DNA from: Cymbidium sinense
Taxonomy: Eukaryota; Streptophyta; Magnoliopsida; Asparagales; Orchidaceae
Length of the DNA: 64,000 bases
Assembly (NCBI GenBank): GCA_021442155.1
Contig: CM038225.1
Coordinates: forward strand, 80,488,925-80,552,924
Direction: 5' to 3'
Positions 47,571 to 59,924 of the stretch are shown here, piece by piece. Position 1 is the first letter of the stretch. The number at the start of each line of letters is the position of its first letter. A program made the position numbers and the translations under genes. The notes below the pieces were generated by a model that was not told the DNA's origin, ran no database searches, and saw only the letters and a list, made by a program, of their open reading frames with translations.

Positions 47571-50282
47571 ATGGGTCAAATTGAGCCAAACCCATTTCAA
47601 ACCAAGCCCAAACCCAACCAAACTTGGCATTACTCATCCTTAGGTCACCATGGATCAGCCCAAGTGGACCCAACCCATGGTGAACCTAGTTTGGGTCAAA
47701 ACTTGAACTAACTCACCCAAATAGGACAAAATCTCCATTTGGATGGTCTAACTTACCCCACAAGCCATGGTAGCCACCCTTAGCTCTTCTAGGACACTAA
47801 GACTACTAACCCAACCTGACCTAAGGCTATTGGGTTCAGCCTTGGGTCATGAGAGGGTGAACTCATCTAACGCACCCCATTGGTTCACTTGGAGGAGGAG
47901 GTACACCCCAGGCCAGCCCATGCCACTGCCTCAACCTCTCAAGCTCCTCCACCTCAGCAGTCCACTAACACCTCCGGCCACCTACCCCAGCTAGATGACT
48001 GCCAAAGGCTGAGCCAATCTCGGCATTTAGTTCACTTGGGGAGGAGAATATATTCCTCCCCGTCCATTCAAACATAAGAGAGAACTTCCTCAGTGTATTT
48101 CAACTAGTCCTAGAGTTTTTCCCGATCCCCTAGTGCATCCCATCACCGACGATACCAACCACCACCCAAAATTGAGAGCCCCATCCGTCCAACCTTACCT
48201 AAACTCCACCAAACTCAAATTAACTCTTCTCGCACCTTTCCCTCACTATGACTCAAAATGAATCGATCCCTGATCTATTTGATCACCAGAAGGCACTCCA
48301 ATACCAACTCCGATGAGCTTAGCAATGGTGCTTGGTCCATAGAGGCATTGGCGGGGAAGCAGCTTGAGTTCTTCTCAACAAGGCTTTGTCTCTTCAAGAG
48401 GAAGCTACCTCAGTCAACTGACCGCCGATCTTTAGCTCTGATGGTAAAACTCTGGCAAACTATTGAAAATCTCCTACGTATTAGTCTTTTATGAAGAAAA
48501 GTATGATTAAATGTATTTCCATCATAGTTCTCCTTAGACCTCCTCCCCGCATGTTTTTGAGTCGATTCTAACCTCCTACGAGCTTTGGCTAGCCTAGATC
48601 AAGTGGCAAAAGGTGGACGGTGTCTATCTTCTAATGCTCGGGGGATGACGGATCATTGTACGTTCCACAGGATTAGAATGATCAACTGTGATTTAATTTG
48701 TTGGATAATTTTATTTAATTCAATAGGAACCACTGATTTAATCTCCATCGTTCAATCTGAGATTGGACAATGAGGATGAAACCGTGTCCGCCATTGAGTC
48801 AGTTGTCGCATTAGACGTTTTAAATAACCTATCTTATGGTGCCATGTGAAAAGCGTTGTCACGTTAGCTTCTACGTGGCTCTAATGGATTAGGGGATTAA
48901 TTAGGTGTTAAAAATATCATTAAATAGCTAGAACTTTAAAAATTCATAATTAATTATAAAAAAATCCAAAAAATATGCATAAATCTATTTTGGAAAGGGT
49001 AAAGAGAGGAGAATTTAATAAAATTAAAATTTTTAAGGTTTGCTTAATCAATAATGCTTAATTAAGGTTTAAATTTTAAGCTAATTATCCTAATTAAGGC
49101 TTAATTACTTGGCCAATTGATCTCAAATTGGATAGGTTGATTCCATGGGATGTCCTCTATCTCTCATAATTTTATTGGGATTTATTGGCTAATTAATTTG
49201 GAGAATTTAAAATTCTAATCCTAATTACCCTCTTAATGAATTTAATCCTTTTTTTAAAATTGCTAAATAGTGAAATTTAAATAATTAATAATAATTAACC
49301 ACTATTAATAGTGGAATGATGATGAAAAATAATTAGGGCCTCTTCCCTAATCATTTTTCTAAATGCATTTCCATAGGAGGGTTAATTAATTAATGTGTTA
49401 ATTAAAGATTAATTAAGTAATTTAATGGCTAAATTAAATCAAATTAAAATAATAATTTCTTCAAATAAATTAAATTAAATTCATGGATGTGTTTAATAAC
49501 TTAAAGAACCTTAAGAAAATTATAGTTAATTCATGGGTGTGGGAAGACAATATGAGTACTTAATTAGATTCTAATTTAATCTAATTAACCCTCAAGTATG
49601 AGCCTCATTACATCAAGTCTTGTTAAGTGCATTGCAATTTTAAATTTCTCATAAGCATGTCATTGGACGCTCATGATTAAGTAGTAAATTAAATTAAATA
49701 GGCTTAGGAAAGAAAAATTAAATTAATTGCTTAATGATTTGAACTTAATCAATCCATAAAATTCAGTTAATTGTTATTCCTTAAACACATTAAGTCACTA
49801 ACATGAGATGGGGAAAATAACAATTGTTATTTCTTCGCTTTAAAATTTAATGATTCAAATATGAAATTAAACTTCATAACAACTTTGGTTAATCTTAAAT
49901 AATTTTATTTAACTTGATTGTCCTTAAGAATTAATGTGATTGAATGTATTATGTGGCAATGTTTAATTATTCATTTTCAATCATTATAAATTTTTATGCC
50001 ACTTGTATCATGTATTCATGTTTTCAAACAAAAAAAAAGGAATCAAATGAATATGGTTTTATATATGTATTAGTTGCATGTGTTGGATTAATCTTATTAT
50101 ATGGTATGGCTATTATCACTAATAAATTTCAAAATTATAAGTTAATGATGAAGATTTAAAGTGGTGTTGGTTATGAATAGCCTATGTGATTTGCATTTGC
50201 TTATAGTTTAAACATGTTAAAATGTTATTCTATTTTCATGATTCATGTGTATGTTTACATGTGTTTGAATGTTAAAAAATAT

Positions 50283-50640
50283 ATAGTTTGGACATCCCAA
50301 GAACATGAGGCTTTAAGTAGCCCCAAAGAGGTCTTAGAATATCTCATTTTTCTGGTTTAACAACAGCACATACTTGCTTAATTTCATTCATATGTATGCA
50401 TGAATTAGAATTTAGATAGAGTTTTACTTTACATGAGTAAATAATTTGCTAATATGTAACCTTTTTGTATAATATTCATTCTTATGTTTATGTATACACT
50501 CATATATATTTAAGGTAGTAAGTATATAGTTTGGATATCCCAGAACACGAGGCTTTAAGTAGCCCCAAGGAGGTCTTAGATTATTTCACTTCCCTGATTT
50601 AACAATGGCATGCACTTGCTTAAATCTCTAATACATGTGT
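50283..50640 (+). repeat. About 243 bp duplication inside LTR A3
   Basis: ATATAGTTTGGACATCCCAA... GAGGCTTTAAGTAGCCCCAA ... near 50281-50390 is repeated near 50525-50630 with few changes. Copy A2 has this segment once (reverse strand, about 39500-39570). Confidence 0.7.
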
Positions 50641-53215
50641 ATGTATACTTAGCTAAGGAATGAAATCCCTCATTTCTACAAAAATATATGCATTAACAAT
50701 CATTCAAGTGTGCCAAAAATACATTGCATGAATAGGTATGCTAAGTTCAATATCATGTGCATGCTATTGATGATGAAAAGGAATGAAGTAATATTATTCA
50801 TGTGATAGTAATTCAATCTCATTAATTTAAGATACCTTTCATGCTTGAATAGGATTCCTTAAGATTAATAAAATATTTAATAAATCACTCACTAAAAGAA
50901 ATCAAAATCATAACAACATGCCTTTAGAAAATAACTTAGGATGGGGATGAAAGGGGTCAAACACCTTTCCTCTCTTTATAAAAATTAGATGCTAAGTAAA
51001 TATCAAATGAAATAAAAGAAAATATAAGTTAAAATCCACTAATCTTCTTAATAATTTGAAGTGAAACCTCCCCTAATGTTTAACTTAAATAATTCTAAAC
51101 CTTAGACAATTATAATTTAAATGCTTAGCTAAGACATACCACACTAAGCCAAAGCACACACATTAGAATACTAAATGACCACTTCTAGCTCTAAGTTAGG
51201 ATAGTATGTTGTGATGTAATCTTTTAGATTAGATGTTAGAATTATCTATGCATAGACTGGATGTTAGGCCATTATTAGCCTAATGAGGTTTTTCTACATT
51301 GGATTATGCTAAAGTGGCTGCTAAAATAATAAATAAATATAAATAAATTTTTTTTGCAAGTTGCTTATACCCCTTTTCATAATCCATATTAGGATAGAGC
51401 TTGGTTGCCCATGTGCAGGGTGTTAAGTCCAAATTAATAGAATATAATTACCTAGTCTGTATGGTTGTTTAGCTAACATCTATTTTATAGGTATAGTTAG
51501 AATTTTATTTTTCATCAATATGTAATTTTATAAATAAGAATTAGGATTAGTACTATGGGGTTTAGGATGAGTAGTGGTTAAAAGGCAAAGACCTAGGAGG
51601 CCATGTGAAGCCTGGAGCAAAACCACATCAAAAGGAAGAAAGAAAGATGAAGGATCAAGACCTCGATAACATTGTAATTATAATATTCCTTTGTAATTCA
51701 GGTTGTATAAGGGTAGATCTCGGCTACCCAACTTCTTTTCTTTACCGAGTGTACGGCGGTACCCAACCACACTGACCTATTATCCTTTTATGAAATTTTT
51801 GAATGTTTGATTGTCATGATTAGCTTGTGTAATAGAAATGGCATATTTTTCATTGGTTTCTTCAAGTTTGATGATTAAAAGTGTGGCCTAGATGTAGGAT
51901 CTTTAGGGTAAAATTTAATTTTTTTTACCCACATTAAACAACTCATAACTAAATTTTAAATATAGCTCATAACCTCACTTTAAAGCCTAGGTTATAATCA
52001 AGATAATTAAAAGATTTAAAAACCCATTAGCTGAATGATGTATGTTCAACAATCATGCATATCATCTTATTTCACTCTTGAAAAGGGAGGGTCTCCATTC
52101 TTGCACGATAGGGAATGCTTGACCTGTGAGGGCATCTCTTGTAGTGGAGAACACCCTGTCCCACTGATTTAGCCCACAATCTCATTTCTTTATGGATATA
52201 GGCCTAATTATCCTTAGTCTTTGTCCAAATGATTGTGCCAAAGTGATATAAAAGATTGCAAAATTTTGCATTAATCTAAGTCATGTCTTCATGTCAGTCA
52301 TGATCCAGTCTCTCAAGGAGTAAGTTTAGGACTATAATTTTCTTTCTAATTAAACAAAAGTTTAGCTATCTTGCATATACATAAGACTGACCTACATAGT
52401 TTTGAAGTGTAGAGGTGTTAGTTGGTCCACTCCAGGTGGTTGTAAGTCCAGAAGGGTCGAGATAGATTTATCCTCAATTGTGGAGGTAAATTACAACGTC
52501 CCATTTTTTGATTAGACTTAGGCCATGCTTGTAGCTTGTACTAAAGCATCCTAGATTTAGGATCCAAGGCTACTTATTTCCTTTGCGCTATGAATATAAG
52601 TCATCACCTTTTAGGAATTCTCACAATCTTGTATTGATGGACTATAAGCCTTAGCATTCTAATAAAATTTTAACTCAAATACAAATAAACTCTCTCTTTC
52701 AAATATTTAAAATCTCACTATATGATAGATTGGAGTGCTCACTAGGCTTCCCAGTATCAGGAGTACTCCATACTCATGTTCCTTTGGAATCTAAAAATAA
52801 GTCTTCCAAATTAAACTTTCTCATTTGATTTTCAAAATACCTAATTACTTGATAGTCTAACTTTGAAGTCTTTGAAGATATTTATTGACTACTTTAATCG
52901 AGAGTGTTCTTAGGAAATTCTTATTTTCTAAGATGTAAATAACTATGAAACCTTGCTTCCATAGAAATCTAAAGAACCCGATATAAAATAAACCCTACTT
53001 TACTTTTCCATGTAAAGTAGGGAAAAGATCTTTGGTATATACAAAGGCCCATTTGCCTTAAGAGTCCTCATTAGGTGATTAGGTCTATTGTAGGATGATG
53101 TTTTCATCTTTCAAATGGTACATCATACCTTAATGTCGTACCCGATTATTTCAATGAGTATCCCCTAAGATCTACGTGGTGTCCCAACGACTCTAGATTA
53201 AAACACCACAAAGTC

Positions 53216-56118
53216 TATTATACATACTATTTTTTAGTATCAATTTAAAATGAGACTTATCGTGTAGTTAAATAAGTAGTATTATTGAGCTATTTGTTTG
53301 CTAACTGAATGAGCTTTATCAAGTAGTGAAAAAAGTAGTATTATCAAACTATTTATTTAGTAAATTAATGAGCATAATCGAGTACTTTAATAAATAGTTT
53401 TATCGCTACTTCTTTGCTTAATTTAGAAGCTTATTAAGTAGACTAATGAGCAGCATTATCAAGCTACTTATTTTAAAACTAATTGAGCCTTATCAAGCTT
53501 ATAAATGACCTACTTGTTGAACTTATAATAATAAACAAACTACTAGAAGAACTACTTAAATAACAAGTAGTTTGTGTTCATGGGTATATGAGTTTTTCTC
53601 ATTAAGGAATTTAAGATCACCTTGTTAGACAAAGTGAAAGATCTACAAAGACAATATTAATTATTGCAATGTATATATTCAAAAATAGAAATAAAAAAAA
53701 ATAAATAAATAAAATTTAACATCAATGTTTATCAACTAAATAACTGCTCATTAGTGAATAATAATTTTCTTTCTCACTACTTCTGATGCAGTAATGTAAT
53801 ACATAACTCCTTTCTAAAATAATAATTAAATAACTATTGGAAATAAAAATTACCTTAATCTAGCTTCAAAATATTAAAAAGTGTAGTAGCTCTCCTCCAC
53901 CTTCACTTAACATAAATTATAAGAAATTAAATTCATAGACCTAATTATTTGATACTAAATCCATATGCCAAATTATTTGATAATGAGTCCATAGACACAC
54001 AAAAAATGAATCTTAATGTCATAGATTACATCAAATAAGTAACATATCAAAAAATTTCAAAAGTTACAGATTAGAAATTAATCAAATAATTCCTAGTTCA
54101 AACAAATTCTAAAAGCCATATATTATTTGATGATGAATCCATAGGATTGCTAAAATGATTCCAAAAGCCACATATTACATCAAACAACAACGTATAGATC
54201 AAACAACTTTCAAAAGTCATAGATTGAATCAAACAAGCTGCACAAGTTGTTAATAAATAACAGATTTTAAAAGCCACATATTGGATTAAACAAAGTCACA
54301 TATGACATAATCTAATAAATTTTACACATTCAAATAACTTAGGGGAATTGGCTCAAGCTCAGAGTCAAATTAATCATCATATATAATAATTATGAGGGAG
54401 ATTTTACATAATAACTACCAACAACTCTAAATGAAAAGGGTATCAAGCATTATATTGAAAAAAATTTTATCCTCTAAAAATAACCATCATCATAAGTACA
54501 TTATAATATAACTTCAATATAATGGTTACCAATAATTCTTGAAGAGAAGGGAAACTATAATTAGAAATTTAAATCCTTTATAACAACAATATATTTAATC
54601 ATTATTGCCTTCATCACCAATTTCCCACTATTTGCCTTAAGTTTTATGAATGCATACCTATCCCATGAGAATTAAACTTATAGATTCAAATAACAAAACA
54701 ACTACAAAAATTTAACAACTATGTAACTAAGGTCACATTATAAAATGTTCGTAATAGATATAATGACAATACACCAACTTAAAATAAATATATAAAAATT
54801 TCAAAGATTGAAGTCCTGATATTTCAAGGCAAAAAAATTTTCTTGATCTCTTCCATTCCATGCATAACATAAAACATACAAATATGTATCTCAAAATATT
54901 AAAATTTACTATATTTAATCAAATAAAATAAGCTACTAACTCTTTTTTTTATGAGCTTTAAATGATAATGTTCATGATCATAATTGAATCGAGCATGAAG
55001 CTGTTCAAGCTTGTTCTTTTAATGATCAAGCATTTATAATAGTATTTAAACTTGTTCAATTAATTAATCAAATGATTGTAAACGATTGCTAATTGAGCCA
55101 AGCCAGTAGCTTGTTGAATGCTCAAATCATTTGCAACCCCAAATAGCCCAATAAAAAAAATTGATAAAATCAAATGGCAAGGAACTTCAAATCATAATTG
55201 AATTTTCCCATGATCAATCTATGGTGTCAAAATTACCCCCTTCTATAAGAGAACAAGTAATACATTTGAAAGTTTCTTTAAATCTTCATAGTTCTCTTTC
55301 ACTCTTTACTATTTAGAAAAATATTATAATACCGTTGCTTTTTCTACTCCAAAAATTATTCATAAGACTATTGCATCATTTATCTTGGAACAATTGATTA
55401 CATAACAAATTGCTTGAACCTTTTTCTATGCACTTAAATTATTAACAAACATATAATGAAATGCACAGAAAGAGGTAACATAAATGAGATTCATAAATTT
55501 GCCATAAAATAAGTTATTTGAAATTTTTATAAAAATATATTTGAGTTTTATACAAATTTTAAGAAAATCTAAACCATAAGCTAAACAATCATAAATCTAA
55601 CTTCAAATAGAAAAATAATTATTAGATACATGGGTGGTTTTATACAAATTTGAAGAAACTATATAGTGTAAATTGCATATTTTTTTTCAAAAACTTTAAA
55701 TTCATATTCCTCTTGATTGAATAGATGAAATCACAAATAAATTGCCCTAGAAATTCGAGGAAGTGGCTTGTCTTTGCTTATGTGATATTTTCATAGACAT
55801 CTAGCATGCCCTTAGTGTCCTTGCACCACTGTCCAAAATAATAGAGTCAAACTCAAATGAGGGGGTCAATTCCTTAGTTTCAAATAATAATAGTTTCCTA
55901 CGGATTTTTTGGCAAAAATTTCACCAAAAAATTTTCCGATGGAAATTCCATAGGAAAAACTGTTAGGTTTAATTAGGGCTATGTCATTTTTTTTTGGAGA
56001 AATTTCTATTAAAAAATTTTTTGACTGAAAATCCATTGAAAATTTTACCAGTAATTTCTCATGGATTAGTCCACTGAAAATTCTTGTTAATAGCTATCTT
56101 TCCTATAATGTTCTATTG
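53216..56118. other. Right part of CACTA-like DNA, non-coding
   Basis: AT-rich, stops in all frames, no gene. It contains a diverged tandem repeat (53258-53500), a field of short AAAGCCACATATTA(C/G)ATCAAACAA words (about 53930-54310), then AT-rich DNA, and subterminal GATGGAAATTCC-type repeats from about 55880. Confidence 0.5.
53258..53500 (+). repeat. About 60 bp diverged tandem repeat
   Basis: Four units built on AAGTAGTATTATCAAGCTAT then TTATTTAGTAAACTAATGAG and C(A/T)TTATC, starting near 53258, 53317, 53375 and 53436. Sequence divergence between units is high. Confidence 0.55.
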
Positions 56119-56660
56119 TGGTTGATGTTTGGTTTACTTAAACTCTTCTAAATTATGTAAATCTTTTTAAAATTATTAGTAACACATTTGTCTCTAATTT
56201 TTCATGTATTGATTGGGTTTCAATTTTAGTGCTTTCCAAAGTTCAATACACCCTCAGTGTGAAATCAATAGTGAGGTTGTCAATTTTATGTGATCAATCC
56301 TAGTATAAAATCTTAAAAAGTACCTACACTCCACCAAAATTTATACAAATTTTTAGATTGAAAATTCACTTCCCAATCTACAATTTGCCTTATTTATATA
56401 TTTTAAACTTCTAAATAGGAAGTTCTAAGTATTAGAAGTTGAGGTTCCAAAATTTTATTTGTTGTTGGTCCTGTGTTAGCTGACCCAAATCATTAGCCTA
56501 TCTTTATTATCTCCCAAATCAAATCCTACCAAAGCCTTCCTTACAATTCTAGGTAGTTTAGGAAAACTCTCATCCACTAATTGGGTCATCTCAAGTGGTC
56601 CCTTCATAGCCCACATCAATATGGATATAAAGTAAATAAAATTAAAATAAATACAATTGT
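56119..56660 (-). repeat. 1 kb repeat unit, copy 4, reverse orientation
   Basis: The reverse complement follows copies 2 and 3: AAGGAAGGCTTTGGTAGGAT (about 56537-56518), GATAATAAAGATAGGCTAATG, the MITE-free site ATACTTAG (56425-56432), then GATTTCACACTGAGGGTG and so on to AACATCAACC at 56119. It represents the outer continuation of the right palindrome arm, separated from the inner part by 18.6 kb. About 300 bases of the arm are missing at the break. Confidence 0.7.
56476..56635 (-). other. Coding-like stretch at the end of repeat copy 4
   Basis: On the minus strand a frame reads MWAMKGPLEMTQLVDESFPK and continues PRIVRKALVGFDLGDNKDRL to a stop near 56476. It looks more like real protein than the surrounding AT-rich DNA. 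Copies 2 and 3 keep only the RKALIGFN part before stops. I do not recognise the family. It may be a fragment of a captured or transposon gene carried by the repeat. Confidence 0.3.
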
Positions 56661-56684
56661 ATATATATATATATATATATATAT
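56657..56684. repeat. (AT)n microsatellite near copy 4
   Basis: Short AT run about 120 bases beyond the AAGGAAGGCTTTG start of copy 4, comparable to the AT runs next to copies 2 and 3. Confidence 0.9.
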
Positions 56685-56689
56685 GACAA

Positions 56690-57626
56690 CCTCTATACAT
56701 TTTGTAACATCATGTTGCATTCTTCAAATACTTTTACAAATTTTTCATTGCTTAAACATGCCTTCTAAAGTATCACTTATCATGGTGGGTGGCATTTTAG
56801 TGAAATTAAAGGGTGAAAATTGACATGAATATTCAGTTTAATATTTAATGATGGGTTCTAGAGTTTTGAGTAAAGTGGTAAGGGGTTTAGTATAGTGTAG
56901 TTGAAGAAATACCATGACAAATCCAGATTGGGCTAGTTTAACCAATTTAAAAATTTGTTTTAAGAAATAGACTTTATATGAGATGAAAAGCTAGAACTAG
57001 TTGTAAAGAATTATTTTAGGATATTTATTTATGATCTAAAGTAGATGATTAGGTTTGATGGAGTTTATATGGATGTTGGTGAGTGGGAATAAAACTAGGT
57101 CGAGTTGTGCTTAGCTTGACCGAGAGCATTAAAAGTGATTTTAGAATGGTTGTAACTTTTGGAATGTATTGTGGTAGGTCTTGTAGGATATTAAGAATGT
57201 AGAGTGTGATGCGAGAAATGTTTAAAAAGGAATTTTAAGAATAGTAAGCACATATAAATATATATAGTACTTGAGGCTCAATATTTTATCACTACATGAG
57301 GCACAATAAAGTACTTGAAATATCTAAAGCAGGACTTAAAGTATGCTTAGTACCACAAGTAGAGTATTTGCTTAATTTATATTGACCTTCCTCCATGCCC
57401 AACAAAGTAGAAAAAAAGTTTAAAATATTAATCCCAAAGGATTAAAAAAAAAGGAACACCACTGCAAAATAGAGAAGCATAAATATGAAATAATCTGATA
57501 AGTGGTATAGATAGTAAAAAAAATGCAACCATATGATAGTCCAAAAAATGAAACATATGTGACAGATAGAAAAAATTAAATACATGTACTCCATACACGT
57601 AAATAACACTATCTAAATAGCTATTT
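56690..57626. other. Non-coding stretch downstream of the PMD gene
   Basis: No gene or repeat recognised. AT-rich. It is probably the 3' non-coding part of the MULE that carries the PMD, but I could not identify its terminal inverted repeat. Confidence 0.4.
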
Positions 57627-59782
57627 CTATCGTTTACATGGAATCACACCACTCGCAGGTGTATATTGATCAGGTGCACATGGTGGATGATCACGCAGCT
57701 GATAGTATCCCTACAATGTAGGTTCTCCATGAACCCGTGGTATATCATCATGTAGTGTCTACGTAGGATAGTCCTGTGATGGGATGAAAGTCAACTGTGA
57801 CTGAGAACCAAGCTGGTATGTAGATGGTCCAACACCCTAGTCATATAGCTCTGTCGCCTGGGCAAAAATCTCCTCCTGTGAGACACCCTCTACAGGCTCT
57901 GGTCTATAACATGTGTCACTGATATGCATCCACAACCTCTAGTCCCTACAAAGCATCTCATATCTATCAATAGCTAACTGTAACTCATGATCATCTGCAT
58001 GACCTAAGTATGACTAAAAGATGTCCTGAGTAGCTAAGATATGCTCTGACTGCATGTAAGATAACATTAAAAATTAGTCTTAACTACCAAAAAATATATT
58101 GAAAGTATTAGAATACATATGTAATTACTCACATATACACATTCCATAAGTGCTCTGTGATAATATGTGGTAGGAGGATCTATCGGAGCCTTCAGTAGAT
58201 AAAGCGAGGTCCATGATCTTACATGTACTGATTAATAACGGTCAGTATGTTCATATCCCCATCCAAGCCATCAACTATATAATCTCTCCTCCTCTCCCAC
58301 ACAACTATGTGTAGCTGATGATAGTCAACCCAATCTACATCAGCTTTTCCACACCCATCAACCCTTTTGAAGCTCGGGTCTACAGGTGCCATATCAATAT
58401 GAGGTAGAAGTTCAAACTGTCTCAGAACTCGATCTGGTAGGTGTCATTCTACCCTCTCCTAGCTGATGAGTGGGGCACATGCTAACCAAATATCTGAACC
58501 TATTGAGCCTATACCTGATAGGTGTTGTTTGATCTGCTCAGTGTAAGGCTCCCAAATCACCTCTAGATGTTACAATATATATTCAAATATGCATATAAAA
58601 TTTGAAAATTAAACTCAATGACTATTCTGGAGGTCAGTCCTGCATATATAGCAGACCATCCAGCTCATTCTTGTATAATGCCACATGCCCCACTAACATC
58701 TGGCACACAAATCTCTTTTCCACTGTTAAATAATATATTTAGAACATGTATATGAACATCAACCTGAATTACCAAGAAGCATTTCTTACCTCAACCCAAG
58801 GCTCAGCCCGTCCAAATCTCTTGGATATAGGTGCATGCTGTGTCGGCCTCCCTACATGAATGTGCTCCTAGGAACATATCTGAAGTAGATGCAAGTAGCC
58901 AAACATATTGGCCTTGGTGGGCCTAGTCGACTCATATAGCTCCCTATAGATACTCCCCAATGGACAAGGTATTGGTATCTAGGTCTCGTTGGAAGATACT
59001 ACAGATGGACCTGAGATCCAGAAGTGTCTAACAGTAGAAAGCTCTCAATCATAAATAGAATATAGGCTCGTAAGTGTCTGTTGGACTCCTCTACAATCAA
59101 ATGTATATATGACTCCCTATAGAATGACCATCTGAGCCACCTTAAAGACATGAAAGTCTATGCCTGGGCCTGACCCATCTAGAATGTAGATGTAATGTGT
59201 GGATTGGTTAGGTCATGGTACACCACATCTGGCAGAAGATGTCAACCCAATAGATCATCACAACAGTCTAGCCAGCTATGCCACCTCTTCCCCTCACCCA
59301 CCACAATCCGGCTTGTAATTAGCGACCCATCAATACATAAACCTAGGATCATCACCACATCCTTATGGGTCACTATCATCTCACCAACAATCGGGTGGAA
59401 AGTATTGGTCTGTGAAGACCATCTCTCAACTAGTGCAGTAATTAGATGATGATCCAGAAGAATATACTGTAGCTGGCTAGAACATTCAAGGCCCACTACA
59501 TGCAAAGTAAAACCTAGGACAAGTGATGGGCCACTCCTTCAAAATAAGAAAATGGGATTTATCCTTTAGAATAGTACTCTACATTTAAAGAAAATAGGAA
59601 TAAATATTAGTCAAATAAAAAGCTAAGTTCTAAAAACATAGAAGTTAAAATTTCACTTACTATGTCAGTGGCGTCTCTGTGACCATGGGAAGCTATGCTA
59701 GGTGAACCTCGGAGGAGTCGATCAGAGTAGTGTCCTCAGGATGGCTCCAGCTCCAACGCCTAAGGGCTCCTAGGCCATCATA
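57627..59782 (-). pseudogene. Plant mobile domain (PMD, MAIN-like) gene with introns
   Basis: Minus strand. The PMD is a plant domain found in the MAIN/MAIL proteins and in transposons; its biochemical role is unsettled. Readable parts: LLDHHLITALVERW then TFHPIVGEMIVTHKDVVMIL (59440-59330), HLRAYILFMI with a GSQVHL motif (about 59070-58990), EHIHVGRPTQHAPISKRFGR then AEPWVE (about 58870-58790), QMLVGHVALYKNELDGLLYM, VIWEPYTEQIKQHL, RVLRQFELLPHIDMAPVDPS and DVDWVDYHQLHIVVWERRRD (about 58340-58285). Likely introns with GT-AG ends: 59579-59660, 58723-58789, 58563-58622, 58050-58132. Several stops replace expected Trp codons (SWERVEW region near 58460), so it is a pseudogene or barely decayed. 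The C-terminal tail is Pro/Tyr-rich and ends at TAG 57627. Confidence 0.8.
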
Positions 59783-59924
59783 CTTGTTGAAAAAAAAATA
59801 TGTCATAATCAATGCTAAGAAAATATAAGATTGAAAGGAGAACCATAATGTACTAAACTAAAAAAGAAAACAGAAAAGCTAAAAAACTGTGTAGGATAGT
59901 ATATATGTTATAGCTACGACATAC
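59783..59924 (-). other. Possible intron linking transposase and PMD
   Basis: After the zinc-knuckle-like motif the transposase frame runs into AAG|GTATGTCG (donor at 59924). A long T-rich tract ends in CAACAAG (acceptor at 59783), which leads into the PMD first exon. Splicing here would join transposase and PMD in one transcript. Without splicing, the transposase frame would stop near 59879. Inferred from splice-site pattern only. Confidence 0.35.

Larger units (their letters stand above)
46133..53210 (+). mobile_element. Family A solo LTR, copy A3, TSD AAGTC
   Basis: A 7078 bp LTR that starts TATTGACCTCACTTTTGGAG (first G changed to A against TGTTGACC) and ends AAACACCACA. The direct repeat AAGTC lies at 46128-46132 and 53211-53215. 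No internal region follows, so it is a solo LTR left by recombination between two LTRs. Landmarks as in A1: C-rich TTGACC part 46480-47700, TTTAAATAACCTATC block near 48815, TACGGCGGTACCC block near 51750, GTGGTGTCCCAACGACTC near 53176. Small frames such as 47767-47994 and 48258-48494 are not conserved in the other copies. Confidence 0.85.
45352..56118. mobile_element. Possible decayed CACTA-like element holding solo LTR A3
   Basis: Both outer regions, 45352-45620 and 55880-56118, are rich in the same word in opposite orientation: (C)CGATGAAAAATCCATCGAAAA-like on the left and TTTTCCGATGGAAATTCCAT-like on the right. Such subterminal repeats, built on a 'GATGGAAAATCC' theme, are typical of plant CACTA (En/Spm) elements. 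The tips read CACTCAAAAACTTTAG (left) and CACAATAGAACATTATAG (right, other strand), a weak match to each other and to CACTA. No 3 bp target duplication and no transposase is found. Without the nested A3 LTR it would be about 3.7 kb. Confidence 0.4.

Noticed and set aside
47767..48494. Pro/Ser-rich and other frames in LTR A3
   Set aside because: The G+C-richer LTR section gives long frames by chance. Their reading frames are not shared by A1 or A2.
53160..53200. GTCCCAACGACTCTA near the end of A3 as a primer binding site
   Set aside because: It resembles the start of a tRNA-Arg-type site of Tat elements, but it lies inside the AAGTC-bounded unit and is not followed by internal sequence.
46133..53210. 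A3 as a DNA transposon with 5 bp duplication
   Set aside because: Its ends are not inverted repeats of each other, and two sister copies are preceded by the same PPT-like internal sequence. LTR is the better reading.
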